From positions 79,143 to 143,142 of the forward strand of contig NZ_JAINZZ010000013.1 of assembly GCF_019890725.1 (NCBI RefSeq): DNA of 64,000 nucleotides, given 5' to 3'. Position 1 is the first letter of the stretch; each line of letters opens with the position of its first letter. This DNA comes from Actinacidiphila acidipaludis (lineage in GTDB: Bacteria; Actinomycetota; Actinomycetes; Streptomycetales; Streptomycetaceae). Positions 7,322-17,800 of this stretch are shown piece after piece. The position numbers were made by a program, and so were the translations under genes. Below the pieces are notes generated by a model that was not told the DNA's origin, did no database searches, and saw nothing but the letters and a program-made list of their open reading frames with translations.

Positions 7322-10069
7322 ATGACGGAGCACCAGACGCAGCCGTACCCCGTCCACTGGGAGGCGGACGTCGTGCTGCGCGACGGCGGCATCGCCCACA
7401 TCCGGCCGATCGGCCCGGACGACGCGGGACGGCTGGTCGGCTTCTACGAGAAGGTGTCCGACGAGTCGAAGTACTACCGCTTCTTCGCTCCGTACCCGCG
7501 GCTGTCCGACCGGGACGTGCACCGCTTCACGCACCACGACTACGTCGACCGGGTCGGCCTCGCCGCCACCGTCGGCGGCCAGTTCATCGCCACGGTCCGC
7601 TACGACCGGATCGACGAGAACGGCCGTTCGGGGCACCACGGCACCCGTGCGGAGGTCGCCTTCCTGGTCCAGGACGACCATCAGGGGCGCGGGGTGGCCT
7701 CCGCCCTGCTGGAGCACATCGCCGCCGTCGCCCGCGAACGCGGCATCCTGCACTTCACCGCCGAGGTGCTCCCGGCCAACCGCAAGATGGTCAAGGTCTT
7801 CACCGACGCCGGCTTCACCCAGCAGCGCAGCTTCGCCGACGGTGTGGTCCACCTCGACCTCGACCTGGAGCCCACCGACGAGTCGGTCCAGGTCATGCGG
7901 GCCCGCGAGCACCGTGCCGAGGCCCGTTCGGTGCAGCGGCTGCTGCGGCCCGCCTCGGTGGCCGTCGTCGGCACCGGGCGCCGGCCGGGCGGCGTCGGCC
8001 GCACCCTGCTGCGGAACATCACCGCCGGCGGCTTCACCGGCCGCCTGTACGCCGTCAACCACTCCTTCCCCGACGGCGGGACGGACCTCGACGGCGTGCC
8101 CGGGTACCGGTCGGTCGCCTCGATCGGCGAACCGGTGGACCTCGCGGTGATCGCGGTGCCCGCCGACCGGGTGCCCGAAGCCGTCGCCGACTGCGGCGAG
8201 GCCGGGGTGCGCGGGCTGGTCGTGGTCGCCGCCGGGTACTCCGAGAGCGGCGCCGAGGGCCGCGAGAAGCAGCGTGAGCTGGTTCGCCGGGCACGCAGCC
8301 ACGGCATGCGTGTCATCGGGCCGAACGCGTTCGGCGTGCTCAACACCGCCGACGACATCCGTCTCAACGCCTCGCTGTCACCCGAGATGCCGCACCGCGG
8401 GCGCCTGGGGCTGTTCACCCAGTCCGGCTCCATCGGCATCGCCCTGCTGTCGGGGCTGCACCGCCGCGGCGCCGGGCCCTCGTCGTTCGTCTCGGCGGGC
8501 AACCGCGCCGACGTCTCCGGCAACGACCTGCTGCAGTTCTGGCAGGACGACCCGGAGACCGAGGCGGTGCTGATGTACCTGGAGTCCTTCGGCAACCCGC
8601 GCAAGTTCACCCGGATCGCCCGCCGCATCGCGGCCACCAAGCCGGTCGTGGTGGTCAAGGGCGCCCTGCACTCCGGCTCGGTGCCGGCGGGCCACGCGGT
8701 GCCCGACACCCGCATCCCCGACTCCACCGTCTCCGCCCTGTTCCGGCAGGCCGGCGTGATCAGGGTGGCCACCGTCACGGAACTGCTGGACGCCGGGCTG
8801 TTCCTCGCCCTGCAGCCGCTCCCGGCCGGCGACCGCGTGGCGGTGCTCGGCAACTCCGAGTCCATCGGGCTGCTCACCTACGACGCCGCGCTCTCCGCGG
8901 GGCTGCGGCCCGCGCCCCCGCTGGACCTGACCACCGCCGCCCGGCCCGAGGACTTCGCCGCGGCCCTGCGGAAGGCCCTGGCCGACCCCGGCAACGACGC
9001 CGTGGTCGTCACCGCCATCCCGCGGGTCGGCTCCGAGGACGCGGCCGACCCCGAGTCCGGCGACGACCCCGCGCTCGCCGAGGCCCTGCGCGCCGCCGCC
9101 GAGGGCGCGGCCAAACCGGTGGCCGTCGTCCACCTCGCCCTGGAGACCATGGCCGACCGGCTCGCCGCGGCCGGGCCGCCCGGCGCACGCATCCCCGCCT
9201 ACTCCGCCCCCGACCGGCTCGTCGGCTCCCTGGCCGAGGCGACCGCCTACGCGATGTGGCGTGCCACCGCCGCGGAACCCGGCCGGGTCCCGCAGTTCGA
9301 CGACGTCCAGGAGGCGGCCGCCGCCGAGGACGTACGGAGCCTGCTGACCCCCGCGGAGCCGGGCACCGCGCCCGCGCCGGGCGGGCGCACGCTGAACGAC
9401 GCCGAGGCGGCCGGGCTGCTCGCCCGCTACGGCATCCATGTGCACCGGGCGCTGCCCGCGCCGGACCGGGAGGCCGCAGTCGCCGCCGCGCGGGCGCTCG
9501 GCTACCCCGTGGCGCTGAAGACCACCGCGCCGCACCTGCGGCACCGCGCCGACCTCGGCGGGGTCCGGCTGGACCTGGCCGACGAGCAGGACCTGCGGCG
9601 CGCCTACGACGAACTCACCGCGCGGCTCGGCGGTCCCGCGGAACTGCGGCCGGTGGTGCAGGCGATGGCGCCGCGCGGCGTCGACACGGTGGTGCGCGCC
9701 GGGGTCGACCCGGCGGCCGGCGCGGTGCTGTCCTTCGGGCTGGCCGGCGCGCCGTCGGAGCTGCTGGGGGACACCGCGCACCGGCTGGTCCCGGCGACCG
9801 ACCGGGACGTGGCCGAACTCGTCCGCTCGATCAAGGCCGCACCCCTGCTGTTCGGCTGGCGCGGCGCGGAGCCGGTGGACACCGCGGCCCTGGAGGAACT
9901 GCTGCTGCGGGTGTCGATGCTCGCCGACGACCTGCCCGAGGTCGTCGGGGTGGACCTGGAACCGGTGGTGGTCGCCGCCCGCGGCCTCAGCGTGCTCGGC
10001 GCCACCGTCCGTCTCGCCCCGCCGCCGCCCCGCACCGACCTCGGTCCGCGCGCCCTGGCCTCGTACTGA
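7322..10069 (+). CDS. Protein acetyltransferase-type fusion: GNAT + NDP-forming acyl-CoA synthetase-like
   Basis: 915 residues. Domain order is N-terminal GNAT acetyltransferase (about 20-180; acetyl-CoA loop near DDHQGRGVASALLEHI), CoA-binding Rossmann domain (about 200-300, VAVVGTGRRPGGVGR), succinyl-CoA-ligase-like segments (LGLFTQSGSIGIALLSG), then an ATP-grasp domain (about 680-890). GNAT-first order is that reported for the streptomycete PatA type, the reverse of Salmonella Pat. The usual catalytic phospho-His loop SHTGALAG is replaced by AGHAVPDTR, so the synthetase part may only sense acyl-CoA/ATP. The probable role is lysine acetylation of acyl-CoA synthetases. It is divergent from ptsH. 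Confidence 0.88.
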   Translation: MTEHQTQPYPVHWEADVVLRDGGIAHIRPIGPDDAGRLVGFYEKVSDESKYYRFFAPYPRLSDRDVHRFTHHDYVDRVGLAATVGGQFIATVRYDRIDENGRSGHHGTRAEVAFLVQDDHQGRGVASALLEHIAAVARERGILHFTAEVLPANRKMVKVFTDAGFTQQRSFADGVVHLDLDLEPTDESVQVMRAREHRAEARSVQRLLRPASVAVVGTGRRPGGVGRTLLRNITAGGFTGRLYAVNHSFPDGGTDLDGVPGYRSVASIGEPVDLAVIAVPADRVPEAVADCGEAGVRGLVVVAAGYSESGAEGREKQRELVRRARSHGMRVIGPNAFGVLNTADDIRLNASLSPEMPHRGRLGLFTQSGSIGIALLSGLHRRGAGPSSFVSAGNRADVSGNDLLQFWQDDPETEAVLMYLESFGNPRKFTRIARRIAATKPVVVVKGALHSGSVPAGHAVPDTRIPDSTVSALFRQAGVIRVATVTELLDAGLFLALQPLPAGDRVAVLGNSESIGLLTYDAALSAGLRPAPPLDLTTAARPEDFAAALRKALADPGNDAVVVTAIPRVGSEDAADPESGDDPALAEALRAAAEGAAKPVAVVHLALETMADRLAAAGPPGARIPAYSAPDRLVGSLAEATAYAMWRATAAEPGRVPQFDDVQEAAAAEDVRSLLTPAEPGTAPAPGGRTLNDAEAAGLLARYGIHVHRALPAPDREAAVAAARALGYPVALKTTAPHLRHRADLGGVRLDLADEQDLRRAYDELTARLGGPAELRPVVQAMAPRGVDTVVRAGVDPAAGAVLSFGLAGAPSELLGDTAHRLVPATDRDVAELVRSIKAAPLLFGWRGAEPVDTAALEELLLRVSMLADDLPEVVGVDLEPVVVAARGLSVLGATVRLAPPPPRTDLGPRALASY

Positions 10070-10149
10070 CGGCCTCGTACTGACGCCCGAAGGCGGCCCG
10101 CGGTGCGCGCGGTCCAGCACGAACGGCCGATAACGTCACACCGCGCGCA

Positions 10150-10155
10150 TAGGAT
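10150..10155 (+). promoter_or_regulatory. -10 box TAGGAT, leaderless start for DUF5998 gene
   Basis: TAGGAT ends 7 nt before the ATG at 10163; no SD is present. Confidence 0.55.
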
Positions 10156-10162
10156 GGTGCAC

Positions 10163-10747
10163 ATGGCGAAGACCGGTACGACGACGCAGGGCCTGCGCAC
10201 AGCCATCGAGCGCAGCGGCTACTACCCCACCCTGGTGGCGGAGGCCGTCGAGGCCGCGGTCGGCCGGGAGCCCGTGTCCTCGTACCTGGTGCACCAGGAG
10301 ACCACCTTCGACGCCAACGAGGTGCGCCGCCACGTCACGGTGCTCGTCCTCACCGGCAGCCGGTTCATCGTCAGCCACACCGACGAGCAGGCGGCCGACG
10401 ACACCTCGCCGAGCCCGTACGCCACCACCTCGACGGAGTCCGTCAAGCTCGGGCGGATCTCCTCGGTGGTGGTCAGCCGGGTCGTGGCCAACCCCGAGTC
10501 GTACACGCCGGGCACGCTGCCCCGCGAGGTGGTGCTGACCATCGGCTGGGGCGCGGTGGCCCGGCTCGACCTGGAGCCCGCCGCCTGCAGCGACCCCAAC
10601 TGCGAGGCGGACCACGGCTACACCGGTTCCTCCACGGCCGACGACCTGTCGCTGCGGGTCAGCGAGGCGGGCGACGGCCCCGAGGCCGTCCGCCAGACGC
10701 TCGCCTTCGCGCAGGCCCTCTCCGAGGCGACGGCGGCCACGGACTGA
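10163..10747 (+). CDS. DUF5998 family conserved protein
   Basis: 194 residues, soluble, matching my recollection of the actinobacterial DUF5998 family: N-terminal GLRTAIERSGYYPTLVAEAV, a beta-rich middle (HVTVLVLTGSRFIVSHTDE), and a Cys pair in AACSDPNCEADHGY that could bind metal. Function is unknown. The start is the ATG placed one promoter spacing after TAGGAT; an in-frame ATG 9 nt upstream would lie inside the -10 box and is unlikely. The phosphodiesterase gene starts 7 bp after its stop, suggesting one transcript. Confidence 0.82.
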   Translation: MAKTGTTTQGLRTAIERSGYYPTLVAEAVEAAVGREPVSSYLVHQETTFDANEVRRHVTVLVLTGSRFIVSHTDEQAADDTSPSPYATTSTESVKLGRISSVVVSRVVANPESYTPGTLPREVVLTIGWGAVARLDLEPAACSDPNCEADHGYTGSSTADDLSLRVSEAGDGPEAVRQTLAFAQALSEATAATD

Positions 10748-10754
10748 TGGCCTG

Positions 10755-11951
10755 ATGATGGTCGGTCCCCTGCACGGCGTGGACGATCCCGCGCCGCTCG
10801 ATCCCTTCACCGCGCCCGCGCCCCTGTACGGCTCCGGCGCGCTCTGCGACGTCATCCCCGCGGCTGTCGCCGGATTCCAGGTGCCCGGCATGCCGGCGAC
10901 CGGACTCACGCTGGCGCCCGCCGACCGGGTGTGCGTCTTCCTCGTGGACGGCCTGGGCTGGGAGCTGATCCTGCGGCACCCCGACGAGGCGCCGTACCTC
11001 ACCTCGCTGCTCCACGGATCGTGCGGCGGCACCGGGCGGCCGATCACCGCGGGCTTCCCCGCCACCACCGCGACCTCGCTGGCCTCTGTCGGCACCGGCC
11101 TGCCGCCCGGCGGGCACGGACTGGCCGGCTACACCGTGCTCGACCCCGGCACCGGGCAGCTGATGAACCAGCTGCGCTGGCAGCCGTGGACGGCCCCGGA
11201 CGTCTGGCAGCCGCACCCCACCGTCTTCCGGCTCGCCGAGGCCGCGGGCATCGCCACCTGCCAGGTGACCTCGCCGACGTTCGAGCACACCCCGCTGACC
11301 AAGATCGCGCTCTCCGGCGGCACCTTCCTCGGCCGGCTCACCGGCGAGGAGCGGATGGACCTCGCCGCGGAGCGGCTGGCCGCCGCCGACCGCGCGCTGG
11401 TCTACACGTACTACAGCGAACTGGACGGCATGGGCCACCGGCACGGCGTGGACTCCGACGCCTGGCGCGGCCAGCTGATGATGGTCGACCGGCTGGTGCA
11501 GCGGCTCGCCGAGCAACTCCCGCCGCGCAGCGCGCTGTACGTCACCGCCGACCACGGCATGATCGACATCCCCTTCGACGAGGAGTCGCGGATCGACTTC
11601 GACGAGGACTGGGAGCTGCGGGCCGGCGTCTCCGTCCTCGGCGGCGAGGGCCGGGCCCGGCACGTCTACGCGGTGCCCGGCGCCGCCGCCGACGTGCTCA
11701 CGGTGTGGCGCGAGGTGCTCGGCGACCGGATGTGGGTGGCCGGCCGGGAACAGGCCGTCGCCGCGGGGTGGTTCGGGCCGGCGCCGGAGGAGCGCGTGCT
11801 CGGCCGGATCGGCGACGTGGTGGCCGTCGCCCGCGACGACCTGGCGATCGTGGCCAACCGCACCGAGCCGGGGGAGTCCCGCATGGTCGGCCTGCACGGC
11901 TCGCTGGCCCCCGTCGAACAACTCGTGCCGCTGCTCGAAGTACGCTGCTAG
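10755..11951 (+). CDS. Alkaline phosphatase superfamily protein (nucleotide pyrophosphatase/phosphodiesterase type)
   Basis: 398 residues with the two-metal alkaline-phosphatase core: VCVFLVDGLGWELI (first Asp), FPATTATSLASVGTG (Thr nucleophile), YYSELDGMGHRHG (Asp and His ligands) and YVTADHGMIDIP (Asp-His ligands). It is predicted to hydrolyse phosphodiester or pyrophosphate bonds of a nucleotide or lipid-linked substrate; the specificity is not visible. There is no signal peptide, which suggests a cytoplasmic role. It probably forms an operon with the preceding DUF5998 gene. ATG 10755 or the adjacent ATG 10758 is the start. Confidence 0.88.
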   Translation: MMVGPLHGVDDPAPLDPFTAPAPLYGSGALCDVIPAAVAGFQVPGMPATGLTLAPADRVCVFLVDGLGWELILRHPDEAPYLTSLLHGSCGGTGRPITAGFPATTATSLASVGTGLPPGGHGLAGYTVLDPGTGQLMNQLRWQPWTAPDVWQPHPTVFRLAEAAGIATCQVTSPTFEHTPLTKIALSGGTFLGRLTGEERMDLAAERLAAADRALVYTYYSELDGMGHRHGVDSDAWRGQLMMVDRLVQRLAEQLPPRSALYVTADHGMIDIPFDEESRIDFDEDWELRAGVSVLGGEGRARHVYAVPGAAADVLTVWREVLGDRMWVAGREQAVAAGWFGPAPEERVLGRIGDVVAVARDDLAIVANRTEPGESRMVGLHGSLAPVEQLVPLLEVRC

Positions 11952-12062
11952 CCGCTCTTCGCCCCCGTACGCCGCCGCCCGCCTCCCCGTCAGCTCCCGT
12001 CCGTCCTGCCGGCCCCGTCCGCTCCGTTCGCCGCCGTCCACCGAAAGGCCTGCGCTCCTTCC

Positions 12063-12713
12063 ATGCCCGAGCTGGTTTTCTTCTCCGGAACGATGGACTG
12101 CGGCAAGTCGACGCTCGCCCTGCAGATCGTGCACAACCGCACCGCCCGCGGGCTGCAGTCGGTGATCTTCACCCGCAACGACCGGGCCGGGCAGGGCAAG
12201 CTCTCCTCCCGCCTCGGCCTGGTCACCGACGCGGTCGAGGTCACCGACGCGATGGACCTGTACGCGCATCTCGTCGGCCTGATCACCCGCGGCGGCCGGG
12301 TGGACTACGTGGTCGTCGACGAGGCCCAGTTCCTGGCCCCCGGACAGATAGACCAGCTCGCCCGCGCGGTGGACGAACTCGATCTGGACGTCTACGCGTT
12401 CGGCATCACCACCGACTTCCGCACCCGGCTCTTCCCCGGCTCCCAGCGGCTGATCGAGCTCGCCGACCGCGTCGAGGCCCTCCAGGTGGAGGCGCTGTGC
12501 TGGTGCGGGGCGCGGGCCACCCACAACGCCAGGACCATCGGCGGCGTCATGGTGGTGGAGGGCGCCCAGGTCGTCGTCGGTGACGTCGAGGGCGCCTCCG
12601 GTGAGGTCGGCTACGAGGTGCTGTGCCGCCGCCACCACAGCCGCCGGGCGACCCGGGCGACCGCGGGCGTGGGCGCCCTGAGCCCGGACGTGCTGCCCGT
12701 CCCGCTGCCCTGA
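12063..12713 (+). CDS. tdk: Thymidine kinase (type II)
   Basis: 216 residues. Walker A GTMDCGKST, the Walker-B-like VVVDEAQFL, and a zinc ribbon formed by CWCG and the C-terminal CRRHH. The C-terminal extension is about 20 residues longer than in E. coli Tdk. It phosphorylates thymidine to dTMP for pyrimidine salvage. It starts 111 bp after the phosphodiesterase gene; a weak GAAAGG lies upstream. The zinc region and Walker A leave little doubt about the family. Confidence 0.93.
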   Translation: MPELVFFSGTMDCGKSTLALQIVHNRTARGLQSVIFTRNDRAGQGKLSSRLGLVTDAVEVTDAMDLYAHLVGLITRGGRVDYVVVDEAQFLAPGQIDQLARAVDELDLDVYAFGITTDFRTRLFPGSQRLIELADRVEALQVEALCWCGARATHNARTIGGVMVVEGAQVVVGDVEGASGEVGYEVLCRRHHSRRATRATAGVGALSPDVLPVPLP

Positions 12714-12841
12714 CGTCTTTCCCACGGGCGCCTTCGAGCCGGACTCGGGCAAGTCTCGGGCAAGCTGTACCCCGTCCGGGAACCGCCGGCCCGGGACCGC
12801 CGGGCCGCGCCGAGCGACACCGATGGGAGTGTGCAACGCCC

Positions 12842-13504
12842 GTGAGCGACATACCGAACCGCCGTGCGCTGGTGGTCCGCGGCGGCTGGGAGGGCCACGC
12901 CCCCGTGGCGATCACGGACCTCTTCCTGCCGTTCCTGCGGGACCACGGCTTCACCGTGCAGACCTCCGAGGACCTCGCGGTGTACGAGGACGCCGCACTG
13001 CTGGCCGCCACCGACCTCGTCGTGCAGTGCTGGTCCATGGGCGAGGTCACGCCCGCGCAGAGCCGCGGGCTGTCCGCCGCCGTGCGGGCCGGCACCGGCT
13101 TCGCCGGCTGGCACGGCGGCATCGTCGACGCCTTCCGCGGCGACCTGGACTACCAGCTCGTCACCGGCGGCCAGTTCCTCATGCACCCGCCCGGGTTCGT
13201 CGAGCACACCGTGCACCTGGCGCCCGGACGGGACACCCACCCGGTCGTGGGCGGCCTGCGGGACTTCCGGGTGCACACCGAGCAGTACTGGGTCGCCACC
13301 GACCCGGCCATCGACGTGCTCGCCACCACGACGTTCCCGGCGGGGGAGGAGCGCGAGGCGCCGGTCGTCATGCCGGCGGTCTGGACCCGCGGCCACGGGC
13401 GCGGGCGGGTCTTCGTCTCCACCATCGGCCACAAGGCCGACGACTTCGACGTGCCGGAAGTACGCGCCCTCACCGAACGGGGGCTGCTGTGGGCGGCTCG
13501 CTGA
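12842..13504 (+). CDS. ThuA-like domain protein
   Basis: 220 residues with the class-I glutamine-amidotransferase-like fold of ThuA (trehalose utilization): ALVVRGGWEGHAP at the N-terminus, FAGWHGGIVDAFRGD in the middle, and VFVSTIGHKADDF near the end. The amidotransferase nucleophile Cys is absent, as usual in ThuA. Such proteins sit beside Gfo/Idh oxidoreductases in sugar-degradation operons. The GTG start follows GGGAG at about 12 nt. The stop overlaps the next start by 16 bp, so the two are surely co-translated. Confidence 0.88.
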   Translation: MSDIPNRRALVVRGGWEGHAPVAITDLFLPFLRDHGFTVQTSEDLAVYEDAALLAATDLVVQCWSMGEVTPAQSRGLSAAVRAGTGFAGWHGGIVDAFRGDLDYQLVTGGQFLMHPPGFVEHTVHLAPGRDTHPVVGGLRDFRVHTEQYWVATDPAIDVLATTTFPAGEEREAPVVMPAVWTRGHGRGRVFVSTIGHKADDFDVPEVRALTERGLLWAAR

Positions 13505-14616
13505 CACCGCTGCGCGTCGGCATGGCCGGCACCGGGAGGATCAGCGGCCAGTACCTCGACACCCTGGCCCGCACGCCCGGTCTGCGGCTCACCGCGGTCA
13601 CCGACCTCGACCCGGAGCGCGCCGCGCGGGCGGTGGCGGGCACCGGCGCCGCGGTCGCCGGCACGGTGGCCGCCCTGGTCGCGCGCGACGACGTCGACGC
13701 GGTGCTGAACCTGACCGTGCCCGCCGCGCACGCCGAGGTCGCGCTCGCGGCGATCGCCGCGGGCAAGCACGTCTACGGCGAGAAGCCGCTGGCCGCCACC
13801 CGCGAGGAGGCCGCAGCCGTGCTCGCCGCCGCGGCGGCCGCCGGGGTCCGGGTGGGCTGCGCCCCGGACACCGTGCTCGGCACCGGCACCCAGACCGCCC
13901 GCCGGGCCGTCGACGACGGACTCGTCGGGACCCCGCTGGCCGCGACCGCGTTCATGACCACCGCGGGCCACGAGCGCTGGCACCCCGACCCGGAGTTCTA
14001 CTACCGGCCGGGCGGCGGGCCGCTGCTGGACATGGGCCCGTACTACCTGTCCGCACTGGTCCACCTGCTCGGACCGGTCACCGCGGTCACCGGCGCCGCG
14101 TCCGCACGGCGCGCCGAGCGGGTGATCGGCTCAGGACCCCGCGCCGGGCAGCGCTTCCCCGTCGCGGTGGACACCCATGTCACCGGGATCCTGCACCACG
14201 CCGGCGGCGCCCTGTCCACGCTGGTGATGAGCTTCGATGTGCACGCCGCGCGGCTGCCCCGGATCGAGGTGTACGGCACCGCGGGATCGCTGTCCGTCCC
14301 CGACCCCAACGGCTTCGACGGGCAGGTCGAGTGGTACCCCGCCGACCGGGAGCGGTGGGAGTCGCTGCCGGTCTCCGCCGGGTACCCCGGTGCCGGGCGC
14401 GGCACCGGCCTGGCCGACCTGGCCGCCGCGATCGCCGCCGGGACGCCGCACCGCGCGTCGGCCGAACTGGCCGCGCACGTGCTGGACGTGATGCTCGGTC
14501 TGCTGGACGCCGCACGGCAGGGCGTCACCCTGCCGATCGACGGCGGATGCCCGCGGCCGGCGCCGGTGGAGCTGCCGGAACCCGACGCGGCCAGCCGGTC
14601 CACCACGTCGCGCTGA
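13489..14616 (+). CDS. Gfo/Idh/MocA family oxidoreductase
   Basis: 375 residues. N-terminal Rossmann fold MGGSLTPLRVGMAGTGRISG, the conserved active-site EKPLA (GEKPLAATREEA), and a C-terminal alpha/beta domain with GPLLDMGPYYLSALVHLLGP. It is an NAD(P)-dependent sugar or inositol-type dehydrogenase; the substrate is unknown. It begins with GTG 13489 inside the end of the ThuA-like gene. Together with the downstream GH3 enzyme and ROK regulator, it points to a small glycan-utilization locus. Confidence 0.92.
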   Translation: MGGSLTPLRVGMAGTGRISGQYLDTLARTPGLRLTAVTDLDPERAARAVAGTGAAVAGTVAALVARDDVDAVLNLTVPAAHAEVALAAIAAGKHVYGEKPLAATREEAAAVLAAAAAAGVRVGCAPDTVLGTGTQTARRAVDDGLVGTPLAATAFMTTAGHERWHPDPEFYYRPGGGPLLDMGPYYLSALVHLLGPVTAVTGAASARRAERVIGSGPRAGQRFPVAVDTHVTGILHHAGGALSTLVMSFDVHAARLPRIEVYGTAGSLSVPDPNGFDGQVEWYPADRERWESLPVSAGYPGAGRGTGLADLAAAIAAGTPHRASAELAAHVLDVMLGLLDAARQGVTLPIDGGCPRPAPVELPEPDAASRSTTSR

Positions 14617-14674
14617 CCCTGCGGCCGCCGCCTCACCCGGCCGGACCGGCTGGGTGAACGGCGGCCGCCGGCCG

Positions 14675-14809
14675 GAGGTTTCGCCGCCATCGGTCGAAAC
14701 CTCGGCACCAACTCCCGTCAGAGACCTTGACGTTGCCGGAAGAGAAGTCACAGACTCCCACACTGACAACGCAAGCCCCGGACTTTCTTCGGACTTGCAC
14801 CTAAGTCCG
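14675..14809 (+). promoter_or_regulatory. Candidate promoter/operator region of the GH3 gene
   Basis: Two inverted repeats flank a possible -35: GAGGTTTCG (14675-14683) with CGAAACCTC (14695-14703), and CGGACTT (14790-14796) with AAGTCCG (14803-14809). TTGACG at 14727-14732 with CAGACT at 14751-14756 (18-bp spacer) could be the promoter. The repeats may be sites for the ROK protein downstream or another sugar regulator. Nothing beyond symmetry supports this. Confidence 0.4.
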
Positions 14810-14850
14810 CGGACGGACCGGGTCCCCTGCTCGATGACGACGGAGGCAGG

Positions 14851-17800
14851 ATGGACAAGCGCACGCGTCGCCGCGGCTTACTCGCCGCGGCCTGCGCGCT
14901 GGCCTGTGCGGCCGTACTGGGCGCCAACGGCGGCGGCGCCGCCCTCGCGCAGTCGCCACGCGCCACGGCCGGCAGCACCCCGATCTACCGGGACACGCAC
15001 TACTCGTTCGAGGAGCGCGCAGCGGACCTGGTGTCCCGGATGACGCTGCAGGAGAAGGTGCAGCAGCTCAGCACCAACAGCGGGCCGGCGATCCCGCGGC
15101 TCGGCGTCCAGCAGTACACCTACTGGAGCGAGGGGCAGCACGGCGTCAACAGCCTGGGCGCCGACCAGCACAACGGCGGGGTGCAGGGCGGCGTGCACGC
15201 CACCAGCTTCCCGACCAACTTCGCCTCGTCCATGTCCTGGGACCGCGACCTGATGTACCAGGAGAGCACCGCGATCTCGGACGAGGTGCGCGGCTTCGTC
15301 GACAAGTCGCTCTTCGACAAGGGCCAGAACAACCTCGGCCCGTCCGCCGACGACTACGGCTCCCTCACCTACTGGGCGCCCACCGTCAACCTGGACCGCG
15401 ACCCGCGCTGGGGCCGCACCGACGAGGCGTTCGGCGAGGACCCGTACTTCGTGGGCCAGATGGCCGGGCAGTTCGTCGACGGCTACCAGGGCAACAACCA
15501 GGACGGCACCTCCCGGAACGGGTACCTGAAGGTCGCCGCGACCGCCAAGCACTACGCCCTCAACAACGTCGAGGACAACCGCACCGGCATCAGCTCGGAC
15601 GCCACCGACACCGACCTGCGCGACTACTACACCGCGCAGTTCCGCAGCCTCATCGAGGACGCGCACGTGGCCGGCCTGATGACGTCCTACAACGCCATCA
15701 ACGGCACCCCGTCGGTCTCCGACACCTACACCACCAACGAACTCGCCCAGCGCACCTACGGGTTCGACGGCTACATCACCTCCGACTGCGGCGCGGTCGG
15801 CACCAACTGGCGCCAGTTCCCGGGCGGTCACGACTGGGCCCCGCCCGGCTGGACCACCGACCACCAGGCCGACCCGACCTGGACCCGGACCGCCACCGGC
15901 ACCACCCTGTCCGGGCAGGCGGGCGGCCAGGCGTACGCGCTGCGGGCCGGGACCGACCTCAACTGCACCGGTGACGAGGCCACCACCGCCAACATCACTG
16001 AGGCGATCAAGGCCGGCGCGCTCAGCGAAGGCGTCGTCGACACCGCGCTGGTGAAGGTCTTCACCGTCCGCATGGCCACCGGCGAGTTCGACCCGCCCGG
16101 TTCCGTCCCCTACACCTCCATCACCAAGGACCAGATCGAGAGCCCGGCCCACCAGGCCCTCGCCGCCAAGGTCGCGGACAACTCCCTGGTGCTGCTGAAG
16201 AACACCGCGCCCGCGTCGGCGAGTACGCCGCTGCTGCCCGCCGACCCGGCGACGACGAAGAAGGTCGTCATCCTCGGCGACCTGGCCGACACGGTCTCCC
16301 TGGGCCTGTACAGCGGCGAGCCCACCCACACCACCAGCGCGGTACAGGGCATCACCGCCGCGGTGAAGGCCGCCGACCCCGACGCCGACGTGGTGTTCGA
16401 CGCCGCGGGCACCTCCGCCACCGCCACCGGCGCCGCGGTGCTCAGCGACCGGACGAAGGCCGACGTCCGCGACGCCGACCTGGTCGTGCTGTTCGCCGGC
16501 ACCACCCTGGCCAACGGCGAGGAGGGCAACGACCGCGACAGCCTCGCCATGCCCGGCAACTACGACTCGCTGATCGACCAGACCGCCGCGCTCGGCAACC
16601 CCCGCCTGGCCCTGGTCGTCCAGTCCGACGGCCCGGTGAAGATCGACGACGAGCAGGGCAAGGTCGCCTCGGTCCTCTTCAGCGGCTACAACGGCCAGGC
16701 CCAGGGCACCGCCCTCGCCGACGTGCTCTTCGGCCGGCAGAACCCGTCCGGACACCTCAACTTCACCTGGTACAAGGACGACTCGCAGCTCCCGGACAAG
16801 CAGAACTACGGTCTGACCCCCGCCGCCACCGGCGGACTCGGCCGCACCTACCAGTACTTCACCGGCAGCCCGACCTATCCCTTCGGCTACGGCCTGAGCT
16901 ACAGCACCTTCGCCTTCTCGAAGATCAAGGCCGACCACAAGACGACCACCCCGGACGGCTCGGTGAAGATCGGCTTCGACGTCACCAACACCGGCACCGT
17001 GGCGGGCGCCACCGTCGCCCAGCTCTACGCGGCCACCGCGTTCACCGTCCCCGGCGTCGACCTGCCCCGTGAACGGCTGGCCGGTTTCGCCAAGACACAG
17101 GTCCTGCAGCCGGGCCGGACCCAGCACATCGACATCACCGTCAAGGCCGCCGACCTCGCCTCCTGGGACGCCGCGCACTCCCGGCAGACCGTGTGGAACG
17201 GCGACTACCGGTTCCAGGTCGGCGGCGACTCCGCGCACATCGCCGGCACCGCCCCGGTCCGGATCACCGGCCACCTGACGCCGAAGGTGCGGTACGTCAC
17301 CGTGCAGCCGGGGAAGGTCGTGTTCGACGCGGGGGACACCTTCAGCCTCACCGCGAAGAACCCGTGGATCAAGGACGACACCGATCCGGCCAAGGAGCAG
17401 CGCGACCGGTCCCTGACCGCCGACCACGTGGTCGAGGCCGTCGACAACGACCAGACGTTCGCCGACCTCGCCCACACCCCGGTCCGCTACACCAGCAGCA
17501 ACCCGGCGGTGGCCACCGTCGCGCCCGACGGAACCGTGCACGCCGTCGCCGACGGCGTCGCGACCGTCTCGGCGACCGTGGGCGGCGTGACCGGCTCCGC
17601 GCCGATCGTGGTGCACAACTCCCTGACGCTGAAGGCCGTCCCGGTGGCCGAGGCCGGCACCACCCTGACCGCCGCCACCACCTACACCAACGGCGGTGCC
17701 GCGGTGGTGAGCGGCGTCTCCGTCGCGCTCGACGTCCCGGCCGGCTGGACCGCCTCGGCCACCACCCCGGCGTCGTTCCCCACCGTCGGCGCCGGGCAGA

